A stretch of DNA of 64,000 nucleotides, taken from Roseomonas gilardii subsp. gilardii (GTDB taxonomy: Bacteria; Pseudomonadota; Alphaproteobacteria; Acetobacterales; Acetobacteraceae). Below the pieces are notes generated by a model. The model had not been told where the DNA came from and searched no databases. It saw only the letters and a list, made by a program, of their open reading frames with translations. The position numbers were made by a program, and so were the translations under genes. Of this stretch, positions 27,495-36,274 are shown one piece after another (positions within the stretch are counted from its first letter, which is position 1; each line of letters starts with the position of its first letter). The DNA is taken from positions 3,340,501 to 3,404,500 of the forward strand of contig NZ_CP095554.1 of assembly GCF_023078375.1 (NCBI RefSeq), given 5' to 3'.

Positions 27495-28070
27495 ATGTCC
27501 CACCCTGCTCCCCTCACCGACAGCGAGTTCGCCACCCTCCAGCCCTTCCTCCATGCCCCTTCGGACATCCCCCGCCGAGGCCGCCCCACCGACCACCGCG
27601 CCCGGCTGGACGCCATCTTCCACCTCGCCGGCACCACCCTGCCCTGGTCCGCCTTGCCAGGCTGCTTCGGTCCCCACGCCACCGTCGCCCGCCACTTCCG
27701 CCGCCTCACCCATGCCGGCTTCTGGGAACGCCTCCTCGCCACCCTGGCCAAGGCCCCGCCGCACCACCCGCTCCAGGCCCTGCGCCACCGCATCTGCCGC
27801 GCCGCGCGCCGTGCCCACCGCCTCCTCGGCCCGCGCCTGGCCCTCCTCGCCCGCCGCCTGGAACTCCGCGAAGCCCTGCCTGGCCCGCCCTGGCTGCTCC
27901 CCGACCCGGATTTGTCCGAAACCCTCGCCCGCGCGAAAATCCCGCCCTTCCCAACGGCTTACGGCTCGGTCACGCCCTACCGGCGGATGCTCCGCGCCCT
28001 GGCCGCCCTGCATCGCACCGCCGCCGGCCGCGCCCGCCTCCCCCGCTCCCTGCGCCTGGGCTGGCTCTGA
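27495..28070 (+). CDS. IS5/DUF4096-type HTH protein without DDE domain
   Basis: Residues 5-75 match the N-terminal DNA-binding module of IS5-group transposases: LTDSEFATLQPFL, then RRGRPTDHRARLDAIFHLAG, LPWSALPGCFGPHATVARHF and THAGFWERLL. The catalytic DDE domain is missing. Instead there is an Arg/Leu-rich helical region (about 85-150) and a short conserved-looking tail. The frame is intact, with no terminal inverted repeats around it, so this looks like a stand-alone, possibly domesticated protein rather than a broken element. A dyad sits directly before its start. A DNA-binding regulator role is inference. Confidence 0.65.
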   Translation: MSHPAPLTDSEFATLQPFLHAPSDIPRRGRPTDHRARLDAIFHLAGTTLPWSALPGCFGPHATVARHFRRLTHAGFWERLLATLAKAPPHHPLQALRHRICRAARRAHRLLGPRLALLARRLELREALPGPPWLLPDPDLSETLARAKIPPFPTAYGSVTPYRRMLRALAALHRTAAGRARLPRSLRLGWL

Positions 28071-28159
28071 TGCGATGCCCACCGCATCCGTCCCCCTTCC
28101 CAGCCGCCCCGCTCCCGGCCGATGATGCCGGCCGGTTTCCGGGTGGGAGCACAAGAATC

Positions 28160-30501
28160 ATGGCCAAGTTCGGCCTCAGCCAATCCCTGCGTCGCGTCGA
28201 GGACCCTCGCCTCCTGAAGGGCGAGGGCCGCTACACCGACGACCTCACCGTCGCCGGCGCCGCCACGGGCTACCTGCTGCGCAGCCCGCACGCCCATGCG
28301 ACCATCCTCTCCATCGACACCGCTGATGCGCGGGCCATGCCCGGCGTGCTCGCCATCTACACGGCGGAGGATCTGGCGGCGGACGGACTCGGCCCCCTGC
28401 CCCATGCCGGCAGCCTGAAGAACCGCGACGGCTCGCGCTCCGCCAATGCCCCGCGCTTCCTGCTCGCCAGCGGCAAGGTGCGCCATGTCGGCGATCCGGT
28501 GGCCTTCGTGGTCGCGGAAAGCCTCGGCGCCGCCAAGGACGCGGCCGAGGCCATCCTGGTGGACTACGACCCGCTCCCCGCCTGCACCGACCTCGCCACG
28601 GCCAACGACCCCGGCCAGCCCCTGGTCTTCGACGATGTGCCGGAGAACCGCGTCTTCGACTGGGCGATCGGCGACAAGGCGAAGACCGACGCGCTCTTCG
28701 ACTCCGCCGCGCATGTCACGCGCCTGACCGTGGTGAACAACCGCATCGTCGTCGCCTCGATGGAGGGCCGGGCGGCGCTCGCGGAATACGACCCCGCCAC
28801 GGAACGCTTCACCCTCCAGGCCACCAGCCAGGGCGCCTGGCACCTGAAGGACATGCTGGCCGAGCACGTCTTCAAGCTGCCCAAGGAGAAGTTCCGCGTC
28901 GTCACCCATGATGTCGGCGGCGGCTTCGGCATGAAGCTCTTCTGCTACGTCGAATACGGGCTGGCCTGCTACGCCGCCCGCAGGCTGGGCCGCCCGGTGA
29001 AGTGGACGGCGGAGCGCAGCGAGGCCTTCGTCTCCGACACGCATGGCCGCGACAACATCACCCTGGGCGAGCTGGCGCTGGACAAGGACGGGAAGTTCCT
29101 GGCCCTGCGCACCCGCAACCTCGCCAACATGGGCGCCTATCTCTCGCAGTTCGCCGGCTTCATCCCCACCGCCGCGGGCACCAAGGTCCTCGCCAGCGTC
29201 TACGGCTTCCAGGCCATCTACGCCCATGTCATCGGCGCGCTGACCCACACCACCCCGGTGGACGCCTATCGCGGCGCCGGCCGCCCCGAAAGCAACTACC
29301 TCGTCGAGCGCCTGATCGACGCCGCCGCCCGCGAGCTCGGCATCGACCGTGCCGAACTGCGCCGCCGCAACATGGTGCCGCCCAGCGCCATGCCGCACAC
29401 CACCCCGGTCGGCCAGAAATACGACAGCGGCGACTTCGCCCGGGTGCTGGACGAGGCGCTGGAGCGTGCCGACTGGGCCGGCTTTCCCGCCCGGCAGGCG
29501 GAGGCCCGCGCCCGCGGCAAGCGGCGCGGCATCGGCCTCGCCTACTATCTCGAAGCCACCGGCGGCGACCCGAGCGAGCGCGCCGAGGTCCGCTTCACCG
29601 AGGACGGGCATGTCGAGGTCCTGGTCGGCACCCAGTCCACCGGCCAGGGGCACGAGACCGCCTACACCATGATCATCGCCGAGCGCCTCGGCGTGCCGGT
29701 GGACAGGATCCGGGTCCGCCAGGGCGATTCCGACGAGATCCCGACCGGCGGCGGCACCGGCGGCGCCCGCTCCTCTATTCCGAAGGGACCGCCCTGCTCG
29801 CCACCGCCTCCACGGTGCTGGAACGCGGCAAGCAGGCGGCCAGCGAGGCGCTGGAAGCCTCGCCCGCCGATATCGAATTCACCACCAGCGGCGCGCTCGA
29901 CGGCGGCGGCCGCTTCAGCATCGCCGGCACCGACCGGGGGATCGGCATCCTGGAGCTCGCCGCCCGCCAGCGCGCCGCCGCCGCGCGGGGCGAGCCGGCG
30001 ACGCTGCTCGACGCCGCCGAGGTCGCCGAGGTGCCCTTCGGCACCTTCCCGAACGGCTGCCACATCGCGGAGGTCGAGGTGGACCCGGAGACCGGGCTGA
30101 TCGAGGTCGCCCGCTACCTCGTCGTCGATGACGTGGGCCATGCCATCAACCCGCTGATCGTGCGCGGCCAGGTGCATGGCGGCGTCGCCCAGGGCATCGG
30201 CCAGGCGCTGCACGAGCGCACGGTCTATGACCCGGAAAGCGGCCAGCTCCTCTCCGCCTCCTTCATGGACTACGCCCTGCCGCGCGCCGAGGACCTGCCC
30301 GCCATCGAGGTGGATCTGGTCGAGATCCCCTGCGAGACCAACCCGCTCGGCGTGAAGGGCGCCGGCGAGGCCGGGGCGGTGGGCTCGCCGCCCGCGGTGA
30401 TGAACGCGCTGGTCGATGCCCTCTCGGCCGATGGCGTCACCCATCTCGACATGCCCGCCACGCCCGAGCGCGTCTGGCAGGCCCTGGCCAGGGTGGCCTG
30501 A
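28160..30501 (+). pseudogene. CoxL-type molybdopterin-binding hydroxylase large subunit, frameshifted
   Basis: This is a xanthine dehydrogenase/CODH-family large subunit (about 780 residues when corrected). MAKFGLSQSLRRVEDPRLLKG starts it, GGGFGMK marks a molybdopterin-binding loop, and the active-site loop is AYRGAGR at 369-375. That is the form II version, not the AYRCSFR of true CO dehydrogenase. The C-terminal KGAGEAGAVGSPPAV carries the catalytic Glu. The frame breaks at about 29771-29774: GGTGGARS continues as LYSEGTALLATAS only if one C is added. No FAD or 2Fe-2S subunit genes are adjacent, so this is an orphan subunit. The substrate is unknown. Confidence 0.85.
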
Positions 30502-30576
30502 TGGGGATGGCGCCGCCGGATCGCCCCCCCGGCGGCGCTCACCCCATCCCTGTCCGGATCGTACCCGGAATGCCCG

Positions 30577-31242
30577 TCAGGGCAGGGTGATACGCGGCAT
30601 GGCGCAGGTATCGAGGCCCTTCCGGTCCTCCACCCCGCCATCGGCATAGACCACCCGCAGGTCATAGACGCAGGCCCCCGGCTCCCGCGCCACCGAGCGC
30701 GCCGCCCCGGGCGGGATGGCACCCCGCGGCCCCAGCAGCTCCGGCCCCCAGTTCCCCGCCGTGGAAGGCGTGGCGTAGAGCTGCGTGACCGCGCGGCCGG
30801 AGCGGTTCACCAGGCTGAAGGCCGCCGCGCCGGGCACCATGCCGTCACCAGTGCCATATCCGGGGCCATATCCGGGGCCAGCGCCACGCGGCACGGGTGC
30901 GAAGACCACCTGCCGCTGCTGGCAGACATCGACGCCGCGCTGGTCCAGCACCAGCCCCGCCACGGTCACGGCCCGCAGGTCCAGCATGCAGCCGCCCGCC
31001 CCGTCCAGCCGGATACGGCGGCTGCCGCCATCAGACAGCGGGCCGCCGCGCAGCCGCTCCGGCCCCCAGTTCGGCACCTGGGCCGGCGTCGCATAGACCG
31101 AGCGGATCGCCTCCCCCGTGCGGTTGAGCAGGGTGAAATCGGTTCCCTGGGCCCGGGCGGGACCGGCCATGACCAGCAGGGCAACCAAGGGGGCAGCCAA
31201 TGGGGCAACCCAGAAGGCGACCGGAACGGCAGGCCGGATCAT
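30577..31242 (-). CDS. Secreted protein with two copies of one domain
   Basis: This 221-residue exported protein has a signal peptide (VAPLAAPLVALLVMAGPARA). The mature part is an internal duplication. FTLLNRTGEAIRSVYATPAQ, then PNWGPERL, is echoed by FSLVNRSGRAVTQLYATPST, then GNWGPELL. Each copy is followed by an RRIRLDGAGGCMLDLRAV / RSVAREPGACVYDLRVVY strand pair and one or two cysteines (RGVDVCQ; KGLDTCAMP). A Gly/Tyr/Pro linker joins them. Each copy probably folds as a small beta domain with disulfides. Function is unknown. Confidence 0.7.
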   Translation of the reverse strand: MIRPAVPVAFWVAPLAAPLVALLVMAGPARAQGTDFTLLNRTGEAIRSVYATPAQVPNWGPERLRGGPLSDGGSRRIRLDGAGGCMLDLRAVTVAGLVLDQRGVDVCQQRQVVFAPVPRGAGPGYGPGYGTGDGMVPGAAAFSLVNRSGRAVTQLYATPSTAGNWGPELLGPRGAIPPGAARSVAREPGACVYDLRVVYADGGVEDRKGLDTCAMPRITLP

Positions 31243-31275
31243 CTCCCCACTCCTTTCACGATGGCCGGTGCCGGG

Positions 31276-32214
31276 TCAGCCAGGCGGCAGGGTGATGCGT
31301 TGCCGCAGCATCCGCACATCCGCCTCGCGCGGATGCGCGGTGCCGGGGCTGGACACGGCGGCCGCGCCGGCGGCCATGCCCCAGGCGAAGGCGTCCTCCG
31401 GCTCCGCGCCACGGGACAGCGCCATCACCATGGCCGCCAGGAAGCTGTCACCGGCTCCCACCGCGCCCTTCACCTCGACCTTGAGCGCCGGCAGGCGGAT
31501 GGTGCGCTTCTCCGTGGCCAGGATCGCCCCATCGGCGCCCAGCGTGACCGCCAGGATGCGCGTCCTGCCGGAGCGGACGATCTCGGTGGCGGCCGCCTCC
31601 TGCTCGCGCGGGTCCTTCAGTTCGCGCCCCGCCAGGGTCTGGAACTCGCTCAGGCTGGGCTTCACGAGATCGACGGGCGCCTCCAGCGCCTGGATCAGCG
31701 CCTGGCCGGAGGTGTCCAGCACGAAGCGCAGCCCGCGCCCGGCGGCGATCCGCGCGGCACGGGTGTAGAAATCCACCGGCACGCCGCGCGGCAGGCTGCC
31801 GCTGCAGACCAGCCAGCCGCCTTCCACGGTCTCCAGCACGCCCAGCGCCGCCTGCCATTCGGAATCGGCGATCAGCGGCCCTTCGGGCACGAAGCGGTAT
31901 TCCAGGCCGGTGGAACGCTCCAGCACGGTCTGGCTGATGCGGGTGAAGCCCTGCACGGCGATGGACTGGCGCGGCACCCCGGCCTCGTCCAGCAGTTCCT
32001 CCAGCAGATGGCCCGTGGCACCGCCCGCCAGCATCAGGGCCAGGGTCTCGCCGCCGAATGCCTTCACCACGCGGGACACGTTGATACCGCCGCCACCGGG
32101 GTCATGGGCCTCGGATTCGGTGCGGATCTTGTGGATCGGTCGGATCTTCTCCGCGACGCTGGTCAGGTCCACCGACGGGTTCAGCGTCAGCGTCACGATG
32201 CGGGATTTCGTCAA
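31276..32214 (-). CDS. PfkB-family hexose kinase (1-phosphofructokinase/PfkB type)
   Basis: This is a 312-residue ribokinase-superfamily sugar-phosphate kinase. It starts IVTLTLNPSVDLT, has GGGGINVSRVVKAFGG at about 40, and the C-terminal catalytic GAVGAGDSFLAAM. This clade phosphorylates fructose 1-phosphate, fructose 6-phosphate or tagatose 6-phosphate. I use TTG 32214 because AGGA lies about 9 bases upstream and family members start within a few residues of IVTLTLNP; no ATG is available nearby downstream. No PTS or other sugar genes flank it. Confidence 0.82.
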   Translation of the reverse strand: MTKSRIVTLTLNPSVDLTSVAEKIRPIHKIRTESEAHDPGGGGINVSRVVKAFGGETLALMLAGGATGHLLEELLDEAGVPRQSIAVQGFTRISQTVLERSTGLEYRFVPEGPLIADSEWQAALGVLETVEGGWLVCSGSLPRGVPVDFYTRAARIAAGRGLRFVLDTSGQALIQALEAPVDLVKPSLSEFQTLAGRELKDPREQEAAATEIVRSGRTRILAVTLGADGAILATEKRTIRLPALKVEVKGAVGAGDSFLAAMVMALSRGAEPEDAFAWGMAAGAAAVSSPGTAHPREADVRMLRQRITLPPG

Positions 32215-32314
32215 TGGCGCGTGTCCTGATCCTTGGGTTTCCCGCCGGAGCATGCCATGCCCCGGCCGCCCTCTCTCCACCACGGGCGCGGCCACGATGC
32301 CGCTACCCGGCCTG

Positions 32315-33022
32315 CTACTCTGCGTAGATCATCTTCCGTGTCATGCCGCCGTCGGTGATGAATTCCGCCCCGGTGACGAAGCCGCTGTCCGGCCCCAGCA
32401 GCCAGGCGATCAGCGCCGCCGTGTCCTCCGGGCGGCCGACCCGTCCCGCGGGGTGCTGGGCATGGTCCTCGGGGCGCAGCGCCTCGCCCTTCGTGTCGAT
32501 CCAGCCCGGGCTGACGCAGTTCACCCGCACATCGGGCCCGAGGCTGATGGCCAGGGCATGGCTCAACGCCAGCAGCCCGCCCTTGCTGGCGGAATAGCTT
32601 TCGGTATCCGGCTCCGACTGGTGCGCGCGGGTGGAGGCGACCGTGACCACCGCGCCCTTCGCCGTGCGGAGCATCTCCTCGGCAGCCTTCACCAGAAGGA
32701 AGGTGCTGGTCAGGTTGGTGGCCAGCACCGAGGACCATTCGGCGAGGCTGAGCTCGCGGATCGGCTTGCGGATCATGAAGCCCGCGTTGCAGACCAGCGC
32801 GTCGAGGCGCCCCTCCCCGTCGCGGATGCCCTCGACCAGCGCCCGCACCGCCGCCGCCTCCGCGACATCCGCCCGGACGAAGCGTGCCGGCACATCCGGC
32901 GGCGGCTCCGCGCGATCGGCGATCACCACCCTGTAGCCGTCCCTGGCCAGGCGCCGGGCCACCGCCAGCCCGATGCCATGGGCGGCGCCCGTCACCAGCG
33001 CGACGCGTTGTTCCTGCGGCAT
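32315..33022 (-). CDS. SDR family oxidoreductase
   Basis: This 235-residue short-chain dehydrogenase has the cofactor motif TGAAHGIGLAVARRLA at about 11-26, the NAG motif (VCNAGFM), and the YSASKGG catalytic Tyr-Lys pair, with Ser in VASTRAH. A Pro-Gly turn (SPGWIDTKGE) and the end GAEFITDGGMTRKM are typical. The substrate is unknown. ATG 33022 has GGGCAGG just upstream. The kinase-like gene lies about 100 bp downstream on the same strand. Confidence 0.85.
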   Translation of the reverse strand: MPQEQRVALVTGAAHGIGLAVARRLARDGYRVVIADRAEPPPDVPARFVRADVAEAAAVRALVEGIRDGEGRLDALVCNAGFMIRKPIRELSLAEWSSVLATNLTSTFLLVKAAEEMLRTAKGAVVTVASTRAHQSEPDTESYSASKGGLLALSHALAISLGPDVRVNCVSPGWIDTKGEALRPEDHAQHPAGRVGRPEDTAALIAWLLGPDSGFVTGAEFITDGGMTRKMIYAE

Positions 33023-33175
33023 GATCCTGCCCTCCTCTCTGCTGCCCATGAAGCGCCCGGGGCGCGGAGCGGCTGCATCCCCGCCGCGCCCTTCCGCCCC
33101 GGCGCCCGGGCGGGTTGCCGGACGCTCTTTCGCCGGGATCATGATGCGCGGCATCGGAGCGGAGGGTCGCGGCGC

Positions 33176-33808
33176 ATGAGTGACGGCAGGACGAGCAATC
33201 TGGAAGACCCCCGGCGCCACGCCCCGGCGGCGGAGCGCAACCGCGACCCGATCCTGGCGGTGCTGCGGCGCCACCTTCCGGCGGAAGGGCTGGTGCTGGA
33301 GGTGGCGAGCGGCACGGGACAGCATGCGGTGCACTTCGCCGCCGCCCTGCCCGGGCTGGTCTTCCAGCCCAGCGACCCGGACTCCTCGGCCCGGGCCAGC
33401 ATCGATGCCTGGGCGGCGGCGAGCGGCCTGCCCAACCTGCGCCCGGCCCTGGATCTGGATGCCGGCGCGGAGGACTGGCCCGCGCTCAGCCCCGTGGCGG
33501 TGCTGTGCATCAACATGATCCATATCTCGCCCTGGGCGGCAACGCGGGGCCTGCTGGCGGGGTCCGCGCGGGTGCTGCCGGCCGGCGGGGTCCTGCTGCT
33601 CTACGGCCCCTATCGGCGGGACGACGTGGAGACCGCGCCCAGCAACGAGGAGTTCGACCGCAGCCTGCGGCGCCGCAACCCCGCCTGGGGCCTGCGGCGC
33701 CTGGAGGATGTGACGGCCGAGGCCGCCCGGCATGGCTTCCGCCGGCAGGAGGTCGTGGAGATGCCGGCGAACAATCTCTGCGTGGTCTTCCGCCATGCCG
33801 CCGGATGA
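33176..33808 (+). CDS. DUF938 family SAM-dependent methyltransferase-like protein
   Basis: This 210-residue protein begins with the DUF938 hallmarks: RHAPAAERNRDPILAVL, then LEVASGTGQHAVHFAAALP (SAM-binding motif I), FQPSDPD, and INMIHISPW. A conserved YGPYRRD and an NNLCVVFR end follow. Members are predicted small-molecule methyltransferases with unproven substrates. ATG 33176 is the first start before the conserved N-terminus; its Shine-Dalgarno is GGAGGG about 10 bases upstream. The 3' end faces the MFS gene. Confidence 0.85.
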   Translation: MSDGRTSNLEDPRRHAPAAERNRDPILAVLRRHLPAEGLVLEVASGTGQHAVHFAAALPGLVFQPSDPDSSARASIDAWAAASGLPNLRPALDLDAGAEDWPALSPVAVLCINMIHISPWAATRGLLAGSARVLPAGGVLLLYGPYRRDDVETAPSNEEFDRSLRRRNPAWGLRRLEDVTAEAARHGFRRQEVVEMPANNLCVVFRHAAG

Positions 33809-33824
33809 ATGGAGGCTCCGCCCC

Positions 33825-34994
33825 TCAGGCGGCGCGGCGACGGAACCAGTCCGCGGCCAGCGCGCCGCAGACGCCGAGCAGCATGGTGAAGGCGAGCGGC
33901 CGCGCCGTGCCGTCGCTGAGCACGCCGACCACCAGCGCGGCGCTGGCGGCGATGGTGAACTGCAGCATGCCCATCAGCGCCGAGGCCGAGCCGGCCCGCG
34001 CGGCCTGCCGCGACAGGGCGCCCACCGCCGCATTGGGCATGATCAGCGAGGAGGTGGCGATGGCGAAGAAGATCGGCAGGAAGACGCTGAGCAGGCCAAA
34101 GGGACCGGTCAGCGTGACCACGACCAGGACCAGGATGGCCAGAAAGCAGAAGCGTGCCGCCCAGCTCATCACCCGGTGGTGGCCATAGCGCCCGACCAGC
34201 CAGGGATTGAGCTGCGACATGCCGATGAAGCCGATGGCGTTGATGCCGAAGAGCATGCCGAAGACCTGCGGGCTGAGGCCGAAGATCTCGATGAAAACCG
34301 GCGGCACGCCGCCGAGATAGGCGAACATCACGAACATCATGAAGCCGCCCATCAGCATGTGGGTGACGAAGCTGGGGTCGCGCAGGATCGCGATGTAGCG
34401 CGCGAGGAGGCTGGCGACGCCGAGCGAGACGCGGAATTCCGGCGGCAGCGTGTCCGGCAGGAAGCGCCAGACCAGCAGGCAGGACACGACGCCGTAGAAG
34501 GCCGAGACCCAGAAGATCATCCGCCAGTCCGCCACGCCGAGCAGGAGCCCGCCGAGGGAGGGCGCCAGGATCGGCGCCACGCCCATGATCAGCATCAGGC
34601 GGGACATCAGGCGCGTGGCCTCCAGCCCCTCGGCCTTGTCACGGATCACGGCGCGCGGGATCACCATGCTGGCGGAGCCGCCGAAGGCCGCGATGGCACG
34701 GCATATGGACAGCGTGGCGAGGTCCGGCGCGACGGCGCAGCCGACCGAGGCCAGGGTGTAGATCGCCGTTCCCACCAGCAGCGGCCCGCGCCGGCCGAAG
34801 CGGTCGGACAGGGTGCCCTGGGTGATCTGCCCCACGGCCAGCCCCATGAACCAGGCGGCGAGCGTGACCTGCGCCGAGCCGGCACCGCTTCTCAGGCTTT
34901 CCTCGATCGCCGGGAAGGCCGGCAGGTACATGTCCGTCGAGATCGGACCGATGGCGGTCAGGAAGCCGAGAAGAAAGGGAAGCCAGGAAGGCAT
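33825..34994 (-). CDS. Bcr/CflA family drug resistance MFS transporter
   Basis: This 389-residue, 12-TM exporter of the Bcr/CflA (DHA1) group has the N-terminal FLTAIGPISTDMYLPAFPAI signature at about 9-28, and the loop GQITQGTLSDRFGRRGPLLVG between TM2 and TM3. The family exports drugs such as bicyclomycin, chloramphenicol or sulfonamides, and sometimes small metabolites. No regulator is adjacent. It converges with the DUF938 gene. Confidence 0.87.
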   Translation of the reverse strand: MPSWLPFLLGFLTAIGPISTDMYLPAFPAIEESLRSGAGSAQVTLAAWFMGLAVGQITQGTLSDRFGRRGPLLVGTAIYTLASVGCAVAPDLATLSICRAIAAFGGSASMVIPRAVIRDKAEGLEATRLMSRLMLIMGVAPILAPSLGGLLLGVADWRMIFWVSAFYGVVSCLLVWRFLPDTLPPEFRVSLGVASLLARYIAILRDPSFVTHMLMGGFMMFVMFAYLGGVPPVFIEIFGLSPQVFGMLFGINAIGFIGMSQLNPWLVGRYGHHRVMSWAARFCFLAILVLVVVTLTGPFGLLSVFLPIFFAIATSSLIMPNAAVGALSRQAARAGSASALMGMLQFTIAASAALVVGVLSDGTARPLAFTMLLGVCGALAADWFRRRAA

Positions 34995-35200
34995 CAGGAC
35001 ACGGGCACCGGTGGAAGGCGGCGATGCGTCGGCATCGGGGCAAGGAGGAGGAGGACGACGCCCGGACCCTGCCGCAAAGCAGTGGCCATGACCATGGGCG
35101 CGATCACGGATTCACCCGGCTGGGCGAGATATCCATGCACCTCCCCCGCCAGCCCGGCGCAATACCGGCAGGCGGAAGCCGGGGCCTTTGGGCCCCGCGG

Positions 35201-35734
35201 TCAGTAGCGCAGGCGGACCGTCACCTCGGTCAGGCCGGGCCCCGCCTGGAACCCGGCCTCGCGCAAGGACGGCGCGCGCATCGGAGTCGGAGCGTCGTTG
35301 GAGAAGCCGTATCCCTCCTCCGGCAGGCCGAGCAGGGAGCGGTTGAAGTGATGGTCAGCGTTCTCGTCATGATAGATGGAGACGGCATAGAGCCCCGGGC
35401 CTGAAATGGCGAAGCAGGCCTCCAACTGGGTCGCGCCGTTGAGGGGTACGCGCTGCCGCGCGATCGACCCGCCGCTGGCGAGGAAGCGGTCCGGTTGCGA
35501 ACCGTAAAGGGTGACGGCCACTTCGCCCTTACCGCTGCGCGCGCCCACGACATGGACCATGATCCTCGGGTCCTGGCTGGTGGCGTTGCAGGGCATGGCG
35601 CTCTGCTCGGCCTGTGCCGGGCCCTCGGCACGGACCTGCCCCGGGGCCAGGGATGCCCACAGCATCGCCCCGGCGCAGGCCAGGGCCAGGTTCCGGGCGG
35701 TGTGGCGGCCCGGGATATGGGATCGCTTCGTCAT
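35201..35734 (-). CDS. DUF2141 domain-containing secreted protein
   Basis: This 177-residue protein has a signal peptide (ARNLALACAGAMLWASLAPGQVRA) and one DUF2141 domain. Domain markers are VHVVGARSGKGEVAVTLYGS near the start, GLYAVSIYHDENADHHFNRSL (the HDENxxxxFN core), then LGLPEEGYGFSNDA. DUF2141 proteins are periplasmic or outer-surface beta-sandwich proteins without known activity. It is a single gene. Confidence 0.82.
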   Translation of the reverse strand: MTKRSHIPGRHTARNLALACAGAMLWASLAPGQVRAEGPAQAEQSAMPCNATSQDPRIMVHVVGARSGKGEVAVTLYGSQPDRFLASGGSIARQRVPLNGATQLEACFAISGPGLYAVSIYHDENADHHFNRSLLGLPEEGYGFSNDAPTPMRAPSLREAGFQAGPGLTEVTVRLRY

Positions 35735-36087
35735 GGCGGACCTCTCCCCTGATCTCGCGCGACCCGGGGCACGGCCGGCCGGGCCGGGTCCCGGGCCGTC
35801 ATCCGGTGTCGTCCGTCAGGGCGATACCCCTTCGCCGACGGCTTGTCTGCTGCCGATGGCGCGATCGAGCCATGGCCCAGGAGCAAGTCTTATAAAAGTT
35901 ATAGAATTTGCCGGAGGATGCATGAATTCTTGTGCAAGACAGATAACCCCTAGAAAAACCTACCAGACATACTTGGAAGTCATTGCTTTTGACTTGAATC
36001 ATCCGTGTGGAGGGTCCATCTTGCGGTGCAGCGAGACAGGGAAAACGGCGCAGCCAAGCGCCCCCGCCGCAGATGAGGGAAATCGGG
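35735..36087. other. A+T-rich intergenic region with dyad and possible small ORF
   Basis: Positions 35880-36010 are strikingly A+T-rich for this genome. TATAA-AAG-TTATA (35891-35903) is a perfect dyad. GGAGG at 35912-35916 precedes ATG 35922, opening a 60-codon frame (MNSCARQITPRKTYQTYLEV start) that overlaps the next gene's start in another frame and ends at 36104. I do not call it a gene. The region probably carries the promoter and a long 5' leader of the small protein at 36088. Confidence 0.4.
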
Positions 36088-36234
36088 ATGAACACTTTCC
36101 GTGAGATGGGTGAGTCGATGATCATGGCCCATGAGGGTCAGCGCCAGCTCGCCGAGATGCTCTTCGCCAAGCTGCGCAGCTTCTTCAGCCAGATCCGTGC
36201 TGCCCGCGCCGCCGCGGACGCCGTCTACCGCTGA
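36088..36234 (+). CDS. Small amphipathic protein, 48 residues
   Basis: This is a short helical protein: MNTFREMGESMIMAHEGQ, then LAEMLFAKLRSFFSQIRAARAA, ending in DAVYR. The middle forms an amphipathic helix with Phe/Leu on one side and Arg/Lys on the other. It has no signal peptide. GAGGGAAATCGGG precedes ATG 36088. Its A+T-rich upstream region and following strong hairpin suggest a regulated, separately transcribed gene. I do not recognise the family; membrane-surface binding is a guess. Confidence 0.55.
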   Translation: MNTFREMGESMIMAHEGQRQLAEMLFAKLRSFFSQIRAARAAADAVYR

Positions 36235-36248
36235 TCCGGCCGAGCACC

Positions 36249-36274
36249 AGCCGCCGGCTTTTCAGCCGGCGGGC
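36249..36274. terminator. Hairpin between two convergent genes
   Basis: GCCGGCT-TTTC-AGCCGGC forms a perfect 7-bp stem, extendable with one bulge. It lies 18 bases after the small protein's stop and overlaps the stop of the AI-2E permease gene, so it can serve both transcripts. Confidence 0.5.

Noticed and set aside
28160-30501. True carbon monoxide dehydrogenase CoxL
   Set aside because: The active-site loop is AYRGAGR, not AYRCSFR, and coxM/coxS are absent.
35922-36104. A 60-codon gene with GGAGG Shine-Dalgarno
   Set aside because: It overlaps the better-supported small gene's start, has odd composition and no recognisable fold. It is kept only as a possibility under findings.
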